The translations under genes were made by a program, and so were the position numbers. The notes under the pieces are model-generated. The model did no database searches and was not told the DNA's origin. It saw only the letters and a list, made by a program, of their open reading frames with translations. 64,000 nt of DNA from the NCBI RefSeq assembly GCF_001522545.3, contig NC_031770.1, positions 86,591,594 through 86,655,593 of the forward strand. Reading direction: 5' to 3'. Below, in pieces: positions 48,719 to 61,600 of this stretch; within the stretch, counting starts at the first letter, position 1; each line of letters begins with the position of its first letter. The DNA comes from Parus major. Its lineage: Eukaryota > Chordata > Aves > Passeriformes > Paridae.

Positions 48719-49110
48719 CCTGGACTACATAACAAGAAAAGTGTTCTCCAGGCCAAAGTAGGTGATTCTGCCACTCTAATCTGCTCTTGTGAGACCCACC
48801 TGGAGTATTCTCCTGGAATATCATAGAATCATAGAATCAGCAACATAGAATAAGCCAGGGAGGCAGGGAGTACCCATGCAGGAGGCAGGGTTGGGAGTAC
48901 TCCCAACCCTGGGGACCCCAGCACAGGACAGACATGGACCTGGTAAAACAGGCTGGGAGCTAGCCATGAGTATCCTTGGGAGGCTGAAATGCCTCTCCTA
49001 TAAAGACAGGCTGATGAGAAAGGTAACATTGTTGAGACTGGGAAAAAGAAGACTCCAGGGAAACCTTAGTGAGGCCTTCCAATACTTAGAGAGTTTATAA
49101 AAAAGGTAGA
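48719..49110 (+). mobile_element. CR1 fragment, resumed copy with a small internal insert
   Basis: Resumes with CCTGGACTACATAACAAGAA, AGGTGATTCTGCCACTCTAA and GAGACCCACCTGGAGTATTC (CR1 'VILPLYSALVRPHLEY' area) up to about 48816. Foreign sequence at 48817-48904 interrupts it. It then continues with CCCAGCACAGGACAGACATG and, in frame, LGRLKCLSYKDRLMRKVTLL and LGKRRLQGNLSEAFQYLESL (48876-49100). Together with 48418-48508 it forms one CR1 broken by two insertions. Confidence 0.7.
48817..48904 (-). mobile_element. Short insert with reverse CR1-type tail inside a CR1
   Basis: Begins CATAGAATCATAGAATC, the reverse complement of a CR1 3' tail, and continues with unmatched sequence to the palindrome at 48886-48911. 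It separates two CR1 parts that adjoin in other copies. I read it as a very short antisense CR1 insertion, with moderate doubt. Confidence 0.5.
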
Positions 49111-49794
49111 GAGAGACTTACATCATAGGCTTGCAGCAAGCAATATGACAAGTAATAATTTTAAACTGAAAACATGGTTTAGATAGCGTTGATATCTCAG
49201 TTTAGATAGTATTAAGTGGTGTGTTAATACTTTATTGTTATTAATTATTAGGGTTTTTTCTTCCATTCAACCTTTTTTTTTCCTTTTTCTTTTGAGTGTA
49301 TTTCAATTTTTAAGAGTTTAAACACAAATTTTCTAGTGCCTGCACTAAACATATTTTATCTCTGGTAAAATCTCTTCCCTGTGTGAATATAGTCCCTGTA
49401 AAACTATGTAAAATAATTCAGGACATCATACACACTATGCAGAAGTAGAAATGACTGTACAAGCTTTTAAGTAATAGATAATCAAGTTCACTTTGTGCTG
49501 AATAACATTTTGAATGCAGAGACCTTGCCAAGGGGCACTCAAGCTTTGTTAGAGGAAAAAGCAAGATTGTTCATAATAGTAATTGCTACATATCTTGGTT
49601 TCTGTGGCAGAAAACAAGTTTGCAAGACTCTGAATTCAGGGCAAAGAGGTGAGAAAGAAAGATTAACCCTTACTGAAGTGAAAAAAAAATATGATGAAGA
49701 CAAATTTAAATGTTTTTAAAGAGTATTTTTGTAAATAAGGTATCTGAAAACAGCAAAATATGAATGAAGGTAAATCTGTGTTTCTTTTCAAGAT
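49111..49794. other. Non-coding stretch between CR1 copies
   Basis: AT-rich unique-looking sequence. A 74-codon ORF at 49495-49719 has no motif. Confidence 0.5.
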
Positions 49795-50372
49795 AAATCA
49801 CAGGTATGGGAGCACAATGAAGCCCCCACAATCCAAGTGGAAATAGTCAGTGATCTGCTACACTACTTAGATACACAAAATTCCATGGGTCCGGTTTGCT
49901 TCCATCCAGGGGTACTGATAGAGCTGCTGGGAGAGCTCACCAAAACACTTTCAACCATTTACCAGGAGTCCTGGCTAACCAGGAAGATCCCAGGTGACTG
50001 GAGATGAGAAAATGTAAGGCCAATCTACAAAAATGACCAGAAGGAGGACACAGGGAATTACAGGCCTGTTGCCTGACCTTGGTGCTTGGAAAGATTGCAA
50101 AGCAGATTGTCTTAAGTAACATCAAATGGGTCGTGTAGGGGAGCAGTCTTGGATAGATTGTATATTAGGAAAAATTTCTTAACTGAAAAGGTGGTAAAGC
50201 ATGGAGGCAGGCTTCCAAGGGAAGTGGCAGAATAGCCATACCTGGAAATGTTCAAGAAATGTCTAGAGGTGGTACTTGGGAACATGGTTTAGTGGTGAAG
50301 GTGGCAATATCAGATTACTGGTTGGACTCAATCTTCAAGGCCTTTTCCAACCTTAACAATTTTAGGATTCTA
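49795..50372 (+). mobile_element. CR1 LINE with large internal deletion
   Basis: The first part reads GVLIELLGELTKTLSTIYQE and LTRKIPGDW, then a PIYKNDQKEDTGNYRPVA-like stretch, the start of the CR1 reverse-transcriptase region (FKKGKKEDPGNYRPVSL). At about 50140 the sequence jumps to the 3' part: RKNFLTEKVVKHGGRLPREV and then the tail CCTTTTCCAACCTTAACAAT and TTTAGGATTCTATAG. The reverse-transcriptase core in between is missing. Several stops show it is dead. Confidence 0.88.
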
Positions 50373-51129
50373 TAGGCATATTATCAGTCTTAAATTTTGG
50401 CATCTTTACTTTAGATGACCTTTATAGTTGTAAAATGAAAAATATTTTCCTCTCAAAAACATTGGCAGCAGCCAGTTGAGGCACAAAATTTGTATATCAG
50501 ATACATTAAAAAAGCAAAACCATAAAAATCAGGAAAATAAGAAGAAGAAAAAGAAAACAAATGTTACAGGAATAGTCAGACATATGTCCAGAACAACGCA
50601 AAATGTTAACTTTAGCTTCAAGGAGGAGTCTGGAAGTTTTGCACAAAACCACTTATATGAGAGCTATTTAAATGAGAATAAACTTATCCAGAACAGATGA
50701 TAAGCATAAGTCAAGTGGGAGTGATGATCTCAAAGATTTGTTTCTGTCAAATGTTCCTGATGTTCTATTTTATTCTAATTGTGTAAGTGGTGAAGAAGAA
50801 ATGTTATACTGAGTTTTATGCCAGAAGGTATCATCAAAATATCTATTTCCATTTTCATGTTAAAATCACTCATTTTCCTCCAACCTCTTTATATTAATCA
50901 ATAGGATTTAACATCACAGTCCTCTGGTACAGTTGTAGAAGATAGTTTTCAAAAAGCAAACGTATAAATAAAACAGCCTTAAGCTCCTGAAATGATGTAA
51001 ACATTTTAAAAGCAATGTATTGATTTGGTGTCATTAAAAAAAAAGCTAATGTAAAAGACAATTGACAAATTTTGACATCCCTGGCAATGTAGAATAGAGG
51101 AAAATTCTTCTCAAATACAAATCCAATGA
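50373..51129. other. Non-coding stretch, no gene seen
   Basis: AT-rich unique-looking sequence with an A-rich patch at 50505-50560 that gives a lysine-rich chance ORF. Confidence 0.5.
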
Positions 51130-51785
51130 TGTCTCAGTTTGAAAAAACAAAGGAAGGTGTCTGCTAAGGAAGGCAGAAACCTCACTTGAAATGGAAACAT
51201 GTAAACCAAATTATAATCCTGAAATTAAGGGGCTCTCAGGCAAAGATATGGGAATAGAAATAACAGTTATTTACTAGGAAAATTAAAATGAAAATGCAGT
51301 AGTATGAAAAAAAAACATCAAAAAATCCAACCTACTGACAGAGTCAGAATATAGCCTGACCCCTGTTAGTCAATCAGCAGTCCAATTAAATGGTGTCTGC
51401 AGTCCTGGAGTGACAGATGTGGTTCTGTCGAAGAAATGATCCTGTAGAAGGGTTTAGTTTTCCTCTGGAGGTCCAGAAGTGTTGATGTGTCCTGTTTTCC
51501 TCTGAGAATCCAGTGGAGAAAGGTTGACTGCAGTTCCAAGTCTCAGATTGTATTCAGGTAGGAATGCTTGGCTCTTTCCCCTGGGTGGAGCATCTTCCAG
51601 TGGAATGATGGAATTTTATCAGCCATGCACTGGGGCTCAGTGGCCCATTAACAGAAGATATTCCCCTGGAGGGTCATGGATGGGTCATGGAAGAGATAAA
51701 GAAAACTGCCCCAACCTGGTTTTAACAGCTGGTAATTAAATACATACTTTTGGTCACATTTTGCATTGCAACCCAAGAAAAATGA
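51130..51785 (-). mobile_element. LTR, family C (bird endogenous retrovirus)
   Basis: In reverse complement the 3' part reads with TTTTAATTTTCCTAGTAAAT, CTATTCCCATATCTTTGCCT, GAGAGCCCCTTAATTTCAGG and TTCCTTAGCAGACACCTTCC, ending AAACTGAGACA. I recognise this from memory as a common bird LTR 3' end. Further in are the ACTGCAGTCAACC and TCTGACTCTGTCAGTAGG blocks. The left boundary at 51130 (TGTCTCAGTTTG) is clear. The right boundary, near 51785, is not resolved and the element may extend further. Confidence 0.75.
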
Positions 51786-52424
51786 TCAACCTGACCACTG
51801 TGTATACAGGATTTTCTTGGTGGTTATGGCAGCAGAGGATTTTGGTGTTCCCTGTTTCATATTCTGTCTACCCTACACTGTATCCAAATTCAGTTAATAT
51901 AAATTTCCGTCCATCTTTTGATCACAGCTGAGGAACAGGAGAGTATGACCTTTGGAGGTCATTAGAAAAGTAGTGGATTTGGCTGGATGGGGATTTCAAT
52001 GCCACCCTTCTTCCCTCCAGCTTGAAGAGCAATCTGTATCAGATGGAATGGCCAGTACCTCTTCCTAAAACAAAGTCTATGGAAAACAGAATTATCACAG
52101 CAGCTTGTCGGTCTCACCAAGCAAACACTTAAACATTTCAGTAAAGGAGGAACAGAGCAGTCAGATAAGAAGATCTTCTGAAAACAAGAATGAAGCAAGG
52201 CTGGAAGAGCTTGGTAAAGGCTTTCACTGTTAAAATACCGCTTGGATTGTCACATGGAGTTAAGATTATGTGGAAGGAAGTTTTAGCCTTTCTTCCGTTG
52301 CCGCATCTTCCTGAAGGCCTGGGTCACTCTCATACCATAAAGGCTGCTCTTATTTCAGGACAATGACTGCTATTTCTTTTGTAACAAACACACAGGAAGG
52401 ACTCAGACAACATCTTCTGTGATT
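51786..52424. other. Unassigned sequence between LTR and CR1 tail
   Basis: Moderately GC-rich for this window. It may be more of the family C element or 5' sequence of the CR1 whose tail follows, but I cannot align it. No gene seen. Confidence 0.4.
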
Positions 52425-52517
52425 CTTAGGGTGTTCTGTGCAGGGTCAGGAGTTGGAACTGATGATTCTCATGGATTCCTTCCAACACAGCATATTTTAT
52501 AATTTTATGATTCTATG
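52425..52517 (+). mobile_element. CR1 LINE 3' tail
   Basis: AGGGTCAGGAGTTGGAACTG, TTCCTTCCAACACAGCATAT and ATTTTATGATTCTATGC match the terminal CR1 sequence ending in the ATTCTATG-type repeat. Confidence 0.85.
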
Positions 52518-55500
52518 CCTATTCAAGGCTTTCCATCAAACTAAAATTCTGAGAATATGAAGAAAATTTTATGCTAGTTGATCATTTAAACAACTTATTC
52601 TGTGTCAATTTTTCCTTTGTGTTTTCTATAATTTCCTCATTTAGCTATATTTAGCCTGAATCTGACTAAAGAAAACCTAATTTATTGGAATGAGTGAAAA
52701 TAAGTACCCAGAGAATAAAATGGTACAAAGGATCTCAAAGAAGTGGAGATTTTATACATTAAGAATAATGTTTTTCACTGATCATTTTTGTGGAAAAATG
52801 ATATATAAATAGCTGTTGGTGGTACTCTTTATTACATGTCTTTAATGATTTTCTCATGGCTAGTCTAGCAACCTGGACATTAGGTTCTTCTTCTTTAAAA
52901 TTTTAAAAATATTATGAAGTGGATTTCTATTGTAAATCTATATAATGCAACCAAGAAGGACTTACATTGCCTTGAATGCAGTACCCATGGATTTATGGAA
53001 GATTCAGTAAATTTATGGAGTAATTAATATGGACTGTATATATTTTCTCTTTTTCAAAAATAATCTAACTTTATTAAAATATTTCTATAAATGGGGTCTG
53101 TCTATCAGATTGTGCTTCAAGAGAAGATTGATTCACAAATAATATCCTCACCAGAACAGATTTCTCTGACTTGGGTGAAAATTGCAGAATTTTTCCTTAA
53201 TATATTTAAACCAGTAAGAACCATGCCTCTGTAAAGAAAAAAAGTCCAAAGTTTTCTCTTAGTCCTTGCTCCTGATTTTGTTCAGTCTCTCCCTGCTTTG
53301 AAGCATTCAACAAAAACAGATGTTGGCTTCAAGGCACCAGCTGTTCTCCCTTGGGTTTATATTCAATATTTCTGGCACTCACTGTGTCCAATAGTGTTGT
53401 GGGTCTCTTTGTGATGACATGGAGGACTTTCTGCTCAGCTCTGTAGACAATATCATTTTGTACAGTTCTGAAGCATGAACAACTCCTGTGAAAAAGGGTT
53501 TAATTTAGAAATTATAGAAATGTGCTCTATTAGTTTCACAGTAAACAGAATTCAGTTTACAATTTGGATTAAAATGAAAATTCAGTCTTAATTGAATAAA
53601 AATACATACGAGATTTGATGTATCTCCTACTGTATATAATGGTAACATAATGTTTTTTTATATTTCCTTATTTCTTTATTATAGTAATTTGGGCAAAGTC
53701 AAAGAAAATGTATATAAACAATACATATTTCTTTCTTTTATATATTCCAATTCCACAACTGTTATTGTCTGACATTATTGCTGTCCAGCCCAAATCTCCC
53801 TTCTTCCTCCCTTACTTCCAGCACAGATTCTCTACAATTTTCAGTGACTATGAAGCATCTTGTGTGACTCATTTGAACACTTTTTAGTGTTTTCTAGGTA
53901 TCATTCTCCCTATTATGAAACCTTTCCTATTATACCAATAATCCTTAAAGAAAACATCTTCCATATCCACGAGGAAGGATCCTTGCTGCCTCAATCAGTA
54001 TTGCATTAAGGTGGCCCAGAGACTGCCCATTATATTTCCTTTGTGCAAGTTTTCCCTCACTCCATTCAGTTCACCTTCTGGTATGAAGTAGAAAAGCAGG
54101 TGAGAAAGTTCAGATAGCCCTATTTAATCAGCTTGGGTTCCCGAGCACAAAGATGGTCTCAGCCCAAGCCATCACTTTTGGTGTGGTCTGATCCCAATAG
54201 CTGGAACAGAACTGAGTAAAATATAAGAGTTGAAAGAAGGGCTGAGTGGCATTTTAGCACAGTTCCTCTTCTTTTTTTCTATTATTTTTTTGCTGCATTA
54301 CAGCACAAGGAGGGGTAAGGAATATGAAAATTCTGTCTTTTCTTCCCCCACCTTAACAGGTGCTGGTGACAATGCAGTAGGTTTTCTACTAGTCCTTTGT
54401 TATGATCAATAAGGTGGAACTGATTTTTACCTCATGCATATTTTCTTTATGTAGCAACGAACACGTCTGGACAATCTACAGAGACATAACCTGTAAAGGG
54501 TGAGACTTATATTTCTCATTCAGAATTGTTGACTGAAATTAGTGAAATTCCAGATAATTTATCCCAGGATAAGTGAGTACAGACAGGTTTTTTCAGCTCA
54601 TAATGCTTGAAGCCATCTCTTCCAGTCACATGCTGACAAGTTAATGGCCATTGTAACTCATTCCCATGTGTTTGTGTTGGGAAAATGTATCCAACAGGAG
54701 CACAGACAGGTTCCTGAGACCTGGGCACAAATTTGTGTCAGCAGGGTAGGGATAAAGGGTCACCATACCACTCTGAATTGCATAGCATGACTAATAAATC
54801 TAACTTGCATAGTTTGTAATTTTTCAAATTAATTTATGCCACGGCAAATACGTGTAATAATTTTGACAAAGGTGCAATTATATTGTTTCCTGACAGCAGC
54901 AGATTAGTTCCTGTTTACACCGTGATGACCTTTGACAGCCCTTTGCCCCAGAAGAGCCCTTCAAAATTAGTGATGCTTCACACACATGCTCTTGGGATTT
55001 GCTCATGGCTGATCTCCGTTGTTAAATTCTGGTCTGTTGCAGAGCCTATCCAGATGTACAAAGACATTTGACATTATACAAGAGCCCCCAGTCAACTTTA
55101 AATTCAGATCAGGTCTGTTACTCAAATGCAGATTTTCTCATTCACATTGGTGAAAGACATATTTTTATATATCTATTTTTATATTTATATATTTATTTTA
55201 TATTTTTTATAGTTTCTAGTTATAATAACAGCATCAAGATAAAATACATGTTGATAATTAGCATAATGCTAAGAATTTGATTAATATGAAGTAAAAATTT
55301 AAATGCAATTAGAATTAAAAACAATCAAAAGACATATTTTGAAATAGGTAGAAGAAAATTATTAAAAAAGGGGATCCATTAAGCTCCTGCAGTGAGGGGT
55401 TTTCTAGAACACTTATTAACTGATAATAGTGTTTGGTTCTATTGTCCATTAAATAAATATTTCCAGTTCTAAACATTAAAAGATTGAAAGACTTGTCTCT

Positions 55501-58464
55501 CATGTGCTAAATAATTACAGCAGAAAAGTCATTAGTCATATGGTTCACATAATTAGTCACATAAATTTTAAAGTGCAGAATATTAGAAACATTTAGTGTA
55601 TTATAACACCTGATTTACCGTCAGATCAACAAAATTCATAAATAAAGTTTCAGTGCATTTATTATATGTATTTGGCTTGAAGCAAATCTAACAGCCTGCA
55701 TATCCATACTGCAGTCATCTATTATCTTTCCTCATGCAATTAAATAAAGACACTTCTTCCTAGTACCCATTGAAAGTAAATGGTCATAGATTTTTCTTTT
55801 CATTGTTTTCTTTCCTTTTTGTCTTTGAATGCACATATTTTATACTCCCACTTGCAACTGGCACAGCCCACATTGCAGTTAATTTGCTGGATATTTTTGA
55901 TTTTCTAATATAAAACTCTTCATAAAATGCTTTTCACCCCTGATTAAGCACATTCTGTATAGAAATAAAATAAAAAGGGGAAAAAAAAAATCCTGGCAAA
56001 GTATTTAATTATCTGTTTTTACTGTCATCACACAATGGGGACCTAAATAGACTGGAATGTGAGCAGGGAATCCAGAACAATGCTTTAAAACACAAAGGCT
56101 GTGATTATTCTACATACTTATCTGCTACTGAGCTGTCAGGAGGAATTAAGATGAATTTCTGTTGATACCCATAGAGAAGAAACTAAAATACTTGAACTAC
56201 TGAAACTGAAGAAATTATTGTCTTAAAACAGCTATTTTGATTATAATGTGGAGAAATTTCAGTTGAAACCAGTCCTTATTATCCAAAGTTTAACAAACAC
56301 CTCTCAATGAAGTACTGTGTCATCTTGCCGAGCTTTGGCTATCTGTTAGGCTAGCAGGTGGAATCTTCACTGTGGAGACCTGGGCTCGGGGAAGTTAGGA
56401 TGTGAGCCAAAGCCAATTTAAAACAAAAGAGAAAATCCTATTGACTTCAGTGGGATCAAGTCCTTGGAGAGCCATCTAAAGGACCTCAATGCCCGTCACC
56501 TTACCAGCAGCATCCGCTCCTGTCCAGGCTGGAGCTGTTGTTTCCCTGGAGAAACATCTAGCTGGCACTCACAGGCCAGTTGGCACTGGAATTGTCAGGA
56601 AGGGTAATTTTGTCAGTTTTCTTGCATAGGAAATAAAAACAAATATGTCAAAAACCTGCTGGATTGCATTCTAGTTTTATATGCTCCAGGTTAGAAACTC
56701 TTTTCAGTTATCTGAACACTTCAGATGGTTGGACCTTACGGCTTTTTGTCTTTGTTTAAAAGATTTGTTCTGATCATCTCAAACTGCTCATAACTTAAAC
56801 ATAATAATAGACTAAAATGAGTTATCAGCATAAGTGGGAAGATATATGCTAGTTACAGTAAAACATGTGGTAATACAAAGTGTTTATTTGTGGATATTCA
56901 CGGAATCAGACCAAGATTAATATATCTGTCTTTATAAAATATGCTACCAAATAGCAACAATCCTAATTTTATAGTTGTTCTGATATGACTAAGGGCTCCT
57001 TTCCCTAAATCCAACATTATAATCCATCACATTGGTGTGTGACTGGAACAAAGAACAGAGGGTGAGTTGCTCTGTAGATATAATTACTACAAATCTATAT
57101 ATCGTTACTCATCTGTGGTTATCTCAAGCTGTACATTATCATAGCAAGATAAAATTATAAATCTTCTTGCAATAAAGATTTTAAGCTTTTTAAGCATTTA
57201 AAACTAAAAGTTCTACTTTGCTATAGCCTTCATTTCCTTCTGTCTATACTCTGATTTTTACCATAATAAAATAGAGTAAGAGGAACACTAAAAGCTAACT
57301 TACAAGTGGAAAAGGAGTAAACACGTAATAGATCTGACAGGAGAAATTGCTATATCCAGAATAGTTATTTTAAAATATGTTGAGTGTAAATATTTTAGTA
57401 GAAGCAGTAAGGCTCCATTATAAAGCAATGTACAAAAATATATGCCATAGAAGTCCTTTTCCTTATTCAGAAAACCCAGATATGTTGCTCTTTTGCAAAA
57501 TAAAAAGTAAAAGTGAAGAAAGATAATTGTACTGCAGTTAACCAACATTAAGCAAGGCTGTAGATAGACATAGGTAGAAGAGAAAGCACTGTAAAATAAA
57601 GCTGTGAAAATCCTGTAATTAGGAAAATTACGTACAGCCCAATGAACAGAATAAAGCTGTCTTCAGCTTTTAATTCCATAATATCTAAATTTTTAGGCAT
57701 TGTTTCTGGCCATGCAATGGTTTTATGCATCTGGTTCAGCTATGCTACAGACTCTGTAATGCTTACATTCTGTAAAAGCTTTTAAAAATCTGGCCCTGTA
57801 CAAGATGCACTCCTTGTTTAATAGCATATACCCACAGCAACATAACGTATGTCCTAACTTTCTTCTATTCTTCAAAAAAGAACCCCAGTTGTTGTACATT
57901 ATATACTTAGGTGTTTTATCTATTGATAGATACTGATTTTTGCTGGGCACTGTTTACATTGGTACTTGCATAAAATCGCGAGCCACCTCTGTCCAGCGTC
58001 CAGCTGCAAATGGCTAGATACTGAATTTTGCCTTTCTGAATACTGACATGTAAAACAATATTTGAACTATTTCTCATTCATCTTTGTGTTACAGAAATTG
58101 CAAGTTGTTTTGGCTTCCTCTCTTATGTATATGTATCTTGCAGAGATATTCAGCTGCAACATTTTCATCAGTGGTTAATGAGCTGCAGTGCAACCTACTG
58201 GCTTACAGATTCCTCTTTTCTCTCTGAAGCCATTGTACTGCATTTCTCATTTCATTTCTCATTTGTAAAAACAAGAAGTAACACAGTCAAAACTATGGAT
58301 AATGGAGACGAAGCTTGGACTGACTTTTCAAATCTTCTCAAGATATGAGAAATTAGGTTTGTTTTCTGTGTACCTGTTTCTATTTCCCTCCTTTGTCTGC
58401 CTTGTCTGTGTGGTTTCTAAGCTACTAGAACTGCCATATTTGTGTGGGCCATCTGTACATGCAG
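52518..58464. other. Long non-coding stretch, no gene recognised
   Basis: Unique-looking AT-rich DNA with many short chance ORFs, the longest being 57548-57300 (82 codons, minus). A GC-richer patch lies at 56330-56600. No CR1 tail or LTR end was recognised. Confidence 0.5.
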
Positions 58465-58690
58465 AACCATAGAAACATAGAATGGCTTGGGTTAGAAGGA
58501 ATCCTAAAGATTTTGTTCCACCCCCCTGCCTTGGGCAGAGACACCTTCCACTAGAACAGGTTGCTCAGAGCCCCATCCAGCCTGGCCTTGAACACTGTCA
58601 GGTATGGGGCATCCACAACTTCTCTGGGCAATCTGTTCCTGTACCCCGCCACACTCACAGTAAAGAATTTCTTCCTAATATATCACTTTC
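58465..58690 (-). mobile_element. CR1 LINE 3' fragment
   Basis: The left end ACCATAGAAACATAGAATGG is the reverse-complemented tail. It is followed by TTGGGCAGAGACACCTTCCA, CCATCCAGCCTGGCCTTGAA and AGTAAAGAATTTCTTCCTAA, standard antisense CR1 3' sequence. Truncated at about 58690. Confidence 0.92.
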
Positions 58691-61600
58691 ATTTAGGGAA
58701 ATTAATTTAAAGATCTGAACAAGCTGGAATTGGCATCATGATTAACTAATAATGTAAAAACTGTATTGTAAGAGAGAAAGGTTAAATATGCACAAAACCT
58801 AAAAATCTCTCCTCAACAAAATTGTTTATTTGGATGTGAAAACTGCCTGGAAGAATTTTCAAAGTATTTCCTCAGTTTTGGCAGTTATTAAAAAAATACA
58901 ACAGAAACACAAGTCATGGTGCAAAACTGAAAAAAAAAAAAAAGAAGAAAAAAGGAAGAGTGAATGGACTGCAACCAATCCTTGAGTATATTGAGTAGAA
59001 CTTAATGAAAAGTATTTCAGATAATTATTCTAACACCTAAATATTAAATAAAAATACTCAAAAATTAAGGCATGACATGGCTAAACTCCAAAAGTAAGCA
59101 TAGATACTTTAGTTAATTTTTAGACCAGTTCTAGACACACAAGAAAAATGTGTATAGACCAGATGAGAGTAAATACATTCTAGTGCCGGTGTAGTTACCT
59201 CTGCAATCCAGAGCTATAGATGTGTCAAGTAACAATTTAAAGAAATAGTGCTGATCAATTTCCTCATATAATGGATTATGTAATTATGCAAATTAGTTAT
59301 AATGACAAGAATCAAAAATATCAGAACAATTTAATTACTGGATTGTAAAACATGTTTTAACTTTAAATGAGTCTGCTGTAGCCAACTGCTTCAGCAATTA
59401 TTTGACTTCATAAAGCATTCAGCAAGTGTTTCTATAAACGGGAAAAAAAAAAAGGTGGAGGCATTTGAGGTTAAATCAGATTGGGTAAAAACCCAATAAT
59501 CTAGATTTTCTGGTAATCTCAGATAGAAGCTTGTTGGGTAAATTCTACAGATGTACACTGAAGTAATTCACTTAGAAGTCCTATAAGCAGGCACGTGCTA
59601 AAATGCTATAGCATTCTAAATTAATGCCACTAATAATATTTATATAAATCTTTTGATCTGCTTTTAGCATACACTTTTAATACAGAGCTGTAGAGACCTA
59701 GGACGCAAATGTGTCTCCCCTCTTTTCAGTAAGGTCAAATGACAGCAAATTGCTCTAATGTCTATGCAATAACTTTATACCCCACTTTTACCCAGAATGA
59801 GTATTAGATTAGGAGAAATGGTGAACTGATTATGCTGTCCAACACAAGGATGAGCAAATCCCACACAGTGTGAGCAAGGTTCAAACAACCAGCTCCTGAC
59901 CCAGATCACCCTGCTGCTGATCTTTTGTCCTGGTCTTCTGTACAGCCTTACAGGACACCCTCCCTTCCAGTCTTCAGGGGCACATAAGGATTTCTGGCCC
60001 CATTTCTGAGTGGCATGCTGTGTCTCTTTGGTAGAAGTCTGAGCTGTGCTGCTGCCTCAGTGAATCTGAGCAGGCCCATAAGCACCCTCCCCAGAGCACC
60101 AATATCTGTATTTCTAGTGTGCAACCTACCCATCCACCCACCAACAGCCCCTTCCCAGAACACAACGTACGGAACCCCCACTTTCAAAAGTAATAAATCG
60201 ATTTCCTGTACTTTTCAGCGTCTCCTGAAAGTTCAGTGGTGGAGTCTATTCTTTGATTTACCCTGGGAGTGGCCTGCTTGAAAGATGACTGTTGAGGAAG
60301 TAGTTTGTTTTTTTTAAAAAAAAAGAGGTGCTACTCAGCCACATCCCTCTTTGGCCATGTGATTAATTTTACAGCCGGGACCGTGTTCTCTCTCCAGGAA
60401 TGAAAAGTTTGAGTTTAAGCTCACAACAGAGTCCTTATTTTGAAAGATCTATGAGATTTTTTTTCATCCTGTTGACTATGAATTCCTGCATAAAGGTGAA
60501 TTTTATGCCATGCCATTGGGCTTCTAGTCCAGTAGAATTTTTAATCACCCAAGTGACTCTAATTATATAAGTGCCTCCTCTAAAATCAATACCATTCCTC
60601 ACACACCTAAATTGTATCACTACTTAAGTGCTTTCTTGGATTCAGGGCCAAAATATTGTCATTAGAAAACCAGTCTCTTTGTATTTCAGATAAATGTAAC
60701 TATAAAGGTGCAGTTCTGTAAAATGTTCACATCTCATATGCATGCTCATTTTATAAGGTCAGGTTGAGTCAATGGACCACATTAATAAAAATTATAAACA
60801 AACAAAGTATAATTTAATATGTCTATTGATTCCCTTTAAGTAATTTGAAAAGCCTATTTTCATTACAAATTTGGACAGATTTAATTGATTTTTTTTCCCT
60901 ACATAGTCCTGTATGAATTAAGATTAATTATAATGGAATTTTATGCAGATTTCATTTAAACCTGAAGAAAATTATACAGTTTACTGTTACTGCCAATTCT
61001 GTGAGTCCTAAGAAGAACTACTGCTTGGCTAGAAGGCAGAACTACAAATTTGCATCTTAGAAATAAACAGCTAAAAGTAAACAGAATCAGTAATATTCGA
61101 AATATATCTTGACCACTGTAATGGACAAGAACTACACATGGTAAGAACAGCTAGAGGCTGTTAAAATATTGCTTTGAATGCAATATTTTAAATTGTTCGG
61201 ATTAGATTGACTGAGGATCTTTAGATTGTCTTTGAAGGAAAAATTCTGAAGACTTGAAGCCTTCCCAAATAATTTCAAAAATACCAACCGGAGCACTGGG
61301 TTAGAGGGCTGCTATAATTGTCTCACTAGTACCTTCCTTTTCACATTTAACCTCTCTCTTTTCATACACTGACATCCTACATACAACATGGCATTTTTTT
61401 ATACATAAGCTCTTTGTAGATCTCTCTGAACTGTGTTTTAAACCTTACCTGCAAGTGTGGCCTACTTTCTTAGTTTAAGCATTTGATTTTGGAACCGCTT
61501 GTTCACACATTCATGTTACAAATCCATGGACTTTTATGACCTGTATGTCTACATCAATATTTATTACTCTTCCACCCAACTCTCAACTGTAAATTTTGCT

